From Aquabacterium sp. (GTDB lineage: Bacteria; Pseudomonadota; Gammaproteobacteria; Burkholderiales; Burkholderiaceae_C), in NCBI GenBank assembly GCA_017989885.1, contig JAGNPA010000014.1:1-13273 (forward strand): a stretch of DNA of 13,273 nt, in the 5' to 3' direction. A model generated the notes under the pieces. It was not told the DNA's origin and did not search any database. It saw nothing but the letters and a program-made list of their open reading frames with translations. Below, piece by piece: positions 7,366 to 13,273 of this stretch. Position 1 is the stretch's first letter. Each line of letters opens with the position of its first letter. Both the position numbers and the translations under genes were made by a program.

Positions 7366-7391
7366 CATGGGCGCCAAGGCGGCTGCAGGCC

Positions 7392-9752
7392 TCAGGCGTG
7401 GGCCTGCAGCCACTGTGTGGCGTCCGGAACGTCAAGAGGACGGGCGAAGTGGTAGCCCTGCAGGGCATGACAGCCGGCAGCGCGGGCGGCCTCGGCGTGG
7501 GCGGCGGTTTCGACGCCTTCGGCCACGACGTCGAGGTCGAGCACGGCGGCCAGGTCGCAGATGGCCTTGACCACGGCCACCGCGTGTGACTCGGGCATGG
7601 GGTCGATGAGGCTGCGGTCGATCTTGACGGTGTGCAGCGGCAGGCTGCGCAGCATGTTGAGCGAAGAGAACCCGGTACCGAAGTCGTCGAGGGCCACTTC
7701 CACGCCTTGCTGGCGCAGCTGGCTGATCTGCTCGCGGGCCTGGTCCATGTGGGCGACGGCGGCGGTTTCGGTGATCTCCAGGGTCAACCACTGCGGTGGC
7801 AGCTGGAACTGCGCCAGGGTGTTCATGACGGCGGACGGGAACTGGGCGTCGAGCAGTTGCAGGGGCGAGACGTTGACGGCCACGGGCACCAGCGGCAGGC
7901 CGTGCTCACGCCATTGCGCCATCTGGCGGCAGGCCTGGGTGAGGATGAGGGCACCGAGGGGCACGATGAGGCCGTTGCGCTCGGCGGCCGGGATGAAGTC
8001 GAGCGGGCTGATGCGGCCGATGCCCGGGCGGTCCCAGCGCACCAGGGCCTCGAAGCCGATGAGGCGGTGGCCGTCGGCGGCCACCTTGGGCTGGTAGACC
8101 AGGATGAACTCGTCGTTCTCGAAGCCGGCATGCAGCGCCTGCTCGGCCTCGAAGAAGGCGGCCAGGCCATTGCGCGGCACTTCGGTGGCCCATTGCACCG
8201 AGGTGCCGGGCAGACGCTTGGCTTCGAGCATGGCGGCGTTGGCGGCCTGCAGCAGGGCGTAGGGGCTGGTGGCGGGGCCGGGGTGCAGTGCGGCGCCCAT
8301 GGACACGTCGAGGAAGAAGCGGTGCGCGCTGAGCGTGAGCGGCTGGGTCAGCACGGTCTGGATGTCGTCGGTGAGCTGGTGCGCCGCAACCTGGGTGTCC
8401 GGGGCGACCAGCAAGATGGCGAACTCGTCCTCGCCCAGGCGCATCAGGTCGGCGCGCTCGCCCAGGGTCTGCAGTAGCTGCGCTGACAGGGCCTTGAGGA
8501 CCTCGTCGCCCACGGCCGGGCCATGGGCGTCGTTGAAGAGCTTGAAGCGGTCGACATCGAGCAGGATGAGGGCAAAGGCGGGCTGCTGCGGGTCGTCGAA
8601 CAGCTCGCGCAGGCGCTGCAGCAGGGCGCTGCGGTTGTGCAGGCCGGTGAGCTCGTCGTGGGTGGCGTGCCACATGAGGGCGCGGGCCGCCTCGTGCTGG
8701 GCGGTGTCGTCGGAGACCACCACCTGCAGGCCAGGCTCGCCATCCCATTCCACATTCCAGGCTTTGTAGCGCAGGTAGAGGCGGCGTCCGTCGAGAGAGG
8801 TGCGCTCGCCCTCCCACTCGGCCAGCGGCAGAGAGCCATTGTTCACCTGCGAGAGCAACTGCTGGATCGGTTTGCGTGCGGCCAGGGGCGTGGTGAGGTT
8901 CAGCCACTCGGGCGAGAACACCCGTGGCGCCTGCTCGACCCGGTTCATGCCGTAGATGCCCTGGAAGGCGGGGTTGATGTAGACCACATGCTGGTCCCGC
9001 ACCACGGCCACGCCCTGCGGAGACCGGTCGGTGAGCTGGAAGAAGCGGTCACGCACCCGCCGACCGGCTTCGGCCGAGCGGGTCAGGGCCGCGTACATCA
9101 GGGACATGGCCAGCATCAGCCGCAGCACGGTGGCCACGGCGGCCTGGGTCATGGCACCGGCATCGCCCGGGTGCACAACGAAGTTGAACTGATTGATGCC
9201 CGCCAACACCAGCAGGATGCCGGTGAAGCGCTCGCCAGGGCCTTGTTTGCGCAGCCAGCTGGCCACGATGAGGCTGATGGTGATGTTGATGGTGGCCGAG
9301 CCGGCTTGAGCCCACCTCATGTCGTGCCCCATGAGGGCACCGTGGGCCAGCAGCAGCACCACGAACAGGACCTGCAGGTGGCGACGCGAAACATGGCGTC
9401 CGGAAAACAGGCCGATGCCCTTGACCATCAGGATCAGGCACAGGGAGGGCACCACCGACAGCCCCATCAAACCGATCACCTTCAAGGCGACATCGGGCTG
9501 ACGGGCGACCAGGTAGGAAAGCGGGTAAGCCGTCCAGATCAGGTGGGACAGGCCCAGCAGCGCGGTGAACGATTGTTTGCGGTCGTGACGCCACACCAGC
9601 AGCAGAGCCAGGCCGGTGGCCACGGTGACAGCGATGTAAACGGAAAAGACGTGAAGCACGACCGATGCAGTGCGCTGCCAGACAGGCAAGCCAAGGGAAT
9701 GAGATCCCCATCCTGCCACACGCCAGCGCGGGCCGCCTCCCCCGACTTTCAC
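7392..9752 (-). CDS. Membrane PAS-GGDEF-EAL protein, probable c-di-GMP phosphodiesterase
   Basis: This 786-aa inner-membrane signalling protein probably hydrolyses cyclic di-GMP to pGpG. About seven hydrophobic segments fill residues 33-222, followed by a PAS domain (about 236-350), a GGDEF domain (about 365-520) and an EAL domain (about 535-785). The GGDEF core is degenerate (GEDEF, 440-444), so cyclase activity is doubtful and a GTP-sensing role is possible. The EAL domain keeps its known metal and catalytic residues: Glu568 in FEALVRW, Asn627, Glu659, Asp689-Asp690 in DDFGTG, Lys710, Glu745 in AEGVET and Gln765. The start is taken as the GTG at 9752 without a clear ribosome site; a shorter N-terminus is possible. 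The gene begins 44 bases after the trpE stop on the same strand, so trpE transcription probably reads into it. It separates trpE from trpG, which are adjacent in most relatives. Confidence 0.9.
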   Translation of the reverse strand: MKVGGGGPRWRVAGWGSHSLGLPVWQRTASVVLHVFSVYIAVTVATGLALLLVWRHDRKQSFTALLGLSHLIWTAYPLSYLVARQPDVALKVIGLMGLSVVPSLCLILMVKGIGLFSGRHVSRRHLQVLFVVLLLAHGALMGHDMRWAQAGSATINITISLIVASWLRKQGPGERFTGILLVLAGINQFNFVVHPGDAGAMTQAAVATVLRLMLAMSLMYAALTRSAEAGRRVRDRFFQLTDRSPQGVAVVRDQHVVYINPAFQGIYGMNRVEQAPRVFSPEWLNLTTPLAARKPIQQLLSQVNNGSLPLAEWEGERTSLDGRRLYLRYKAWNVEWDGEPGLQVVVSDDTAQHEAARALMWHATHDELTGLHNRSALLQRLRELFDDPQQPAFALILLDVDRFKLFNDAHGPAVGDEVLKALSAQLLQTLGERADLMRLGEDEFAILLVAPDTQVAAHQLTDDIQTVLTQPLTLSAHRFFLDVSMGAALHPGPATSPYALLQAANAAMLEAKRLPGTSVQWATEVPRNGLAAFFEAEQALHAGFENDEFILVYQPKVAADGHRLIGFEALVRWDRPGIGRISPLDFIPAAERNGLIVPLGALILTQACRQMAQWREHGLPLVPVAVNVSPLQLLDAQFPSAVMNTLAQFQLPPQWLTLEITETAAVAHMDQAREQISQLRQQGVEVALDDFGTGFSSLNMLRSLPLHTVKIDRSLIDPMPESHAVAVVKAICDLAAVLDLDVVAEGVETAAHAEAARAAGCHALQGYHFARPLDVPDATQWLQAHA

Positions 9753-9796
9753 TGAGGCGAGACGGCCACACAGGCCCCTGAATCAGGGCATTGTGC

Positions 9797-11275
<1,479 letters not shown>

Positions 11276-11392
11276 GGGGGTGATCTCGGTGAGGCCCCTG
11301 GCTCACCGCGCTTGGCGGCTTGAGGCAGGGGACAGGCAAACAGCGGTCAGCAGCACCCGAAGGGCCCGGTCTGGGCGGCGGGGTGCGCGGGT
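11276..11392 (-). promoter_or_regulatory. trpE leader RNA with competing inverted repeats
   Basis: Just before the trpE start, GGTGAG and CTCACC form a 6-bp stem around an 8-base loop (11288-11307). The segment GCCAGGGGCC (11293-11302) overlapping that loop can instead pair with CCCCTG (11326-11331), or with GGCCCTGGC (11416-11424), which contains the second Trp codon of the leader ORF; the last pairing has one bulged G. These choices exclude each other, as expected of a switch. The only T-run is three bases, so no intrinsic terminator is evident. The small inverted set around the leader stop (CCA/TGG plus GGGCC/GGCCC, 11363-11374 with 11417-11424) may act as a pause hairpin. Confidence 0.45.
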
Positions 11393-11473
11393 TCAGGCAG
11401 GCGCAGCGCAGCGACGCCAGGGCCAGGCTCCCCGGTCGTGCGGACCTTTGGTCTGTTTGCGTGAGATGAACAT
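11393..11473 (-). CDS. trpL: Putative Trp leader peptide upstream of trpE (26 aa)
   Basis: The ORF starts MFISRKQTKG and contains AWPWRR at residues 16-21, so Trp17 and Trp19 are one codon apart (codons at 11423-11425 and 11417-11419); it ends at TGA 11393-11395. A short Trp-bearing ORF just upstream of trpE, with complementary segments between it and trpE, is the standard layout of transcription attenuation by tRNA-Trp charging. The ATG (11471-11473) has no Shine-Dalgarno and lies 6 bases after the -10-like TACACT, so the mRNA may be leaderless, as reported for the Sinorhizobium meliloti trp leader. A longer reading frame in the same phase runs upstream, but it would need translation from before the promoter. 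Confidence 0.65.
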   Translation of the reverse strand: MFISRKQTKGPHDRGAWPWRRCAAPA

Positions 11474-11479
11474 CGAATC

Positions 11480-11485
11480 AGTGTA
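11480..11485 (-). promoter_or_regulatory. Candidate -10 element of the trpE unit
   Basis: TACACT on the minus strand is a good -10 match, 6 bases before the leader ATG. The -35 region at 16-17 bases (ACTTCGG) is poor. It overlaps two alternative hairpins, GGGG-CGAG-CCCC (11491-11502) and CCCCC-GAAGTGA-GGGGG (11499-11515), which could be an operator or could only reflect GC bias. Confidence 0.5.
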
Positions 11486-11573
11486 GCAGCGGGGCGAGCC
11501 CCCGAAGTGAGGGGGTGCAAGCGGCCTCCCCCTGACTTGCGGCAAGGGCAAACCACCTTTCCTCTGTTACGCC

Positions 11574-11602
11574 TTGAGATCAACAATTGTCACGTCTTTA
11601 AC
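11574..11602 (+). promoter_or_regulatory. Candidate promoter of the chalcone-isomerase-like gene
   Basis: TTGAGA (11574-11579) and TTTAAC (11597-11602) are 17 bases apart, with 5 of 6 and 4 of 6 consensus matches. This would start transcription about 8 bases before the ATG at 11617, in a locally AT-rich patch that stands out from the surrounding GC-rich DNA. Confidence 0.45.
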
Positions 11603-11616
11603 TTTGTTGTACCGCC

Positions 11617-12270
11617 ATGTCACTGCCTGCCAATGTTGGTCAACGCCTGGGTGCCGCCCTGATGCGGGGCTGCGCCGGCGCCTGCGTGACGATGGCCCTG
11701 CTGAGCGCCCCCGCCGTGCATGCCCAGTCGGCCGAAGCGTTCGGGGTGCACTATGCGCCCACCGTTGACGTGGAGGGCCGCGAGCTGGCCCTCAATGGCA
11801 CGGGCGTGGCCTACCGCGCCCTGGTCAAGCTGTACACCGTGGGCTTGTACCTGCCCGCCAAGGCTCACCAGACCCCGGAGGTGCTGGGCCAGAGCGGCCC
11901 GATGCAACTGCGTTTTGTGCTGTTGCGCAGCATGCGGGTGGACGAGCTGGGCAAGCTGATCACCCGTGGCATCGAACACAACTGCAGTCGCCCGGAGTTC
12001 TTTGGGCTGATTCCGGCCATCCGTGCGATGGGCGAGCAGTTTTCGCGGATGAAGCGACTCCATGCGCAGGACGTGTTCACGATCGCCTACATGCCCGAAC
12101 GGGGCACGGTCTTCCTGGTCAACGACGAGCCGGTGGGCGCTGCGATCCGGGATCCGAAGTTCTTTCCGGCCATCCTCAAGGTGTGGCTGGGAGATCAGCC
12201 CGCGACAACCGACCTGAAGAACGCCCTGCTCGACCACAAGGCGCAGCCGGTGCTCAGCGCGCTGGAGTGA
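11617..12270 (+). CDS. Secreted chalcone-isomerase-like domain protein
   Basis: The 217-aa product begins with a signal peptide: a hydrophobic stretch near residues 17-33 and probable cleavage after VHA at 36, so it is likely periplasmic. The mature part has the pattern of the bacterial chalcone isomerase-like family (Pfam CHALCONE_3 type): LNGTGVAYRALVKLYTVGLYLP at about 59-80, followed by FVLLRSMRVDELGKLI. Flavonoid isomerase activity should not be assumed; the role of the bacterial family is not settled. The ATG at 11617 has no ribosome site and lies very close to the predicted transcription start. The gene is divergent from the trpE leader and convergent with gph, 28 bases from its stop. 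It sits between gph and trpE, which are adjacent in many Burkholderiales. Confidence 0.8.
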   Translation: MSLPANVGQRLGAALMRGCAGACVTMALLSAPAVHAQSAEAFGVHYAPTVDVEGRELALNGTGVAYRALVKLYTVGLYLPAKAHQTPEVLGQSGPMQLRFVLLRSMRVDELGKLITRGIEHNCSRPEFFGLIPAIRAMGEQFSRMKRLHAQDVFTIAYMPERGTVFLVNDEPVGAAIRDPKFFPAILKVWLGDQPATTDLKNALLDHKAQPVLSALE

Positions 12271-12277
12271 GCCCTCT

Positions 12278-12290
12278 GGGCCTCAGGCCC
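12278..12290. terminator. Short inverted repeat between two convergent genes
   Basis: GGGCC-TCA-GGCCC lies in the 28-base gap between the chalcone-isomerase-like stop and the gph stop. Its position suggests a shared terminator, but the stem is only 5 bp and no proper T-run follows on either strand. Confidence 0.3.
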
Positions 12291-12298
12291 TGTTCGCT

Positions 12299-13021
12299 TC
12301 AAGCCCGCCAGCGGGACCAGGGGACGGCGTCGAGCCGGTCCACATGCGCGAGCGCAGGCACCTCGGCGATGGGGTGGCCGTGGTTGTAGCCATAGGTGAC
12401 GAGGATGATGGGGCAGCCGGCCGCGTTCGCGGCCTGCGCGTCGTTGCTGGAGTCGCCCACCATGACGGTGTGCGCGGGTGACGTGCCCAGGGCTTCGCAG
12501 GTTTTGAGCAGGGGCAGCGGGTCGGGCTTCTTGCGTGCGAACGCGTCACCCCCGAACACATGCTGGAAGTGCGCGCGCAGGCCCTTGCGTTCGAGCAGTT
12601 GCTCGGCAAACGCGGTGGGCTTGTTGGTGAGGCAGGCCAGGGGCAGGCCGAGGGCGCTCAGTTGCGCCAGGCCTTCGGGCACGCCGGGGTAGACGTCGGA
12701 ATGCAGGCCGTTGAGCCGGGTGTAGTGGCCCTGGTAGTGCTGCCAGGCCTGCGGCACGGCGGCTGCGGCCTCGGGGTCGTCATCGGGCAGGCCCCAGGCG
12801 TGGGCCAGGGTGCGGCGCAGCAGGTCTTCGGTGCCTTTGCCCACGGTGAGTTCGACGAAGGCGCGATCGACCCGGGCGATCTCGATGGGGTGGCAACCCA
12901 GGTCGGCCAGGGTGTGGTGCAGGACGACGACGAAGTCGCCCAGGGTGTCGACCATCGTGCCGTCGAGGTCGATGATGGCGGCTTGGAAGGACGACGTGGC
13001 GGAAGGGGCGGACAGGGTCAT
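12299..13021 (-). CDS. gph: HAD-family phosphoglycolate phosphatase-like protein
   Basis: The 240-aa protein is a haloacid-dehalogenase-type phosphatase, probably acting on 2-phosphoglycolate released in DNA repair or by Rubisco. Motif I is DLDGT (18-22, nucleophile Asp18 and acid Asp20), motif II LTNKP (131-135), motif III Lys165 in KKPDP and motif IV GDSSND (189-194). A helical cap separates motif I from II, as in Gph. The substrate is inferred from family and context: gph directly upstream of trpE is common in Burkholderiales and other betaproteobacteria. Its ATG (13019-13021) overlaps the stop of the upstream OmpA-domain gene as ATGA, which suggests translational coupling. Unlike the common arrangement, a plus-strand gene separates it from trpE here. 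Confidence 0.88.
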   Translation of the reverse strand: MTLSAPSATSSFQAAIIDLDGTMVDTLGDFVVVLHHTLADLGCHPIEIARVDRAFVELTVGKGTEDLLRRTLAHAWGLPDDDPEAAAAVPQAWQHYQGHYTRLNGLHSDVYPGVPEGLAQLSALGLPLACLTNKPTAFAEQLLERKGLRAHFQHVFGGDAFARKKPDPLPLLKTCEALGTSPAHTVMVGDSSNDAQAANAAGCPIILVTYGYNHGHPIAEVPALAHVDRLDAVPWSRWRA

Positions 13022-13273
13022 TTCGGGGCGGGGGTCACGGTTTCCAGCACCAGCTCCACGCGCCGGTTGGCGGCGCGGTGGGCCTCGCTGTCGTTGGGCT
13101 GCAGCGGCCGGGTGTCGGCAAAGCCGGTGGCGCGGATGCGCTGCGGCGCCACGCCCAGGTCGATGAGCTGACGCACCACGCTGCCGGCACGGCCGCCCGA
13201 GAGCTCCCAGTTGGAAGGGTAGCGCTCGTTGCGGATGGGCACGTCGTCGGTGTGCCCTTCGACAACGATGCGC
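13018..13273 (-). CDS. OmpA/MotB-type peptidoglycan-binding C-terminal domain (partial)
   Basis: Only the last 84 codons are in the window; the gene continues past the right edge. The fragment has the OmpA-like fold signature: VEGHTDDVPI at its start, then NWELSGGRAGSVV, a GFADTRP turn and the closing NRRVEL. The wording PSNWELS is typical of the flagellar stator MotB/MotD group, so the full protein may anchor a motor or an ExbD-like complex to peptidoglycan. Without the N-terminal half (one TM helix with a proton-carrying Asp in MotB) the subfamily is not proven. Its stop overlaps the gph start by 4 bases. Confidence 0.85.
   Translation of the reverse strand, partial: RIVVEGHTDDVPIRNERYPSNWELSGGRAGSVVRQLIDLGVAPQRIRATGFADTRPLQPNDSEAHRAANRRVELVLETVTPAPK

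Noticed and set aside
8523..9755. A 410-codon plus-strand open frame over the GGDEF-EAL gene
   Set aside because: It is His/Gln/Gly-rich without recognisable motifs and lies wholly opposite a convincing membrane signalling gene.

Overview
The window is a GC-rich piece of chromosome, most likely from a betaproteobacterium of the order Burkholderiales (Comamonadaceae or a Rubrivivax/Leptothrix/Aquabacterium-type relative). This rests on the gene content and order (a gph–trpE–trpG–trpD–trpC–ung series beside a tRNA-Tyr/Gly/Thr–tuf operon) and on the protein families. No 16S gene is present, so genus is not claimed. Nearly all genes are housekeeping and lie on the minus strand; the right end of the window is therefore the upstream end.

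Layout from right to left, in the direction of minus-strand transcription: the C-terminus of a MotB-type OmpA-domain protein (to 13018) overlaps gph (phosphoglycolate phosphatase-like, 12299-13021) by 4 bases. A plus-strand gene for a secreted chalcone-isomerase-like protein (11617-12270) sits between gph and trpE. trpE (9797-11275) is preceded by a short leader ORF with two Trp codons (11393-11473). A membrane PAS-GGDEF-EAL protein (7392-9752) follows trpE on the same strand. A second short leader ORF ending in Arg-Trp-Trp-Arg-stop (7302-7352) precedes trpG (6581-7165) and trpD (5536-6570). A plus-strand 7TM diguanylate cyclase (3690-5573) is convergent with trpD and overlaps its 3' end by 38 bases. 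trpC (2764-3564), ung (2006-2755) and a GT4-like glycosyltransferase (710-1921) follow. Last comes a stable-RNA promoter, tRNA-Tyr, tRNA-Gly, tRNA-Thr and the start of tuf (EF-Tu), which runs off the left edge.

The tryptophan genes TrpE+TrpG (anthranilate synthase), TrpD and TrpC cover chorismate to indole-3-glycerol phosphate. The usual compact run is broken up here: two cyclic-di-GMP enzymes and one secreted-protein gene lie among the trp genes and gph.

The most interesting signal is that trpE and trpG, separated by the EAL-protein gene, each seem to have their own Trp-codon leader peptide. Each leader ATG lies 6-7 bases after a -10-like hexamer, so both may be translated from leaderless transcripts. 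In the trpG leader the tandem Trp codons are part of a stem-loop, as in classical ribosome-stalling attenuators. Neither leader region has an obvious U-tract terminator, so the mechanism (intrinsic, Rho-dependent or translational) is open.
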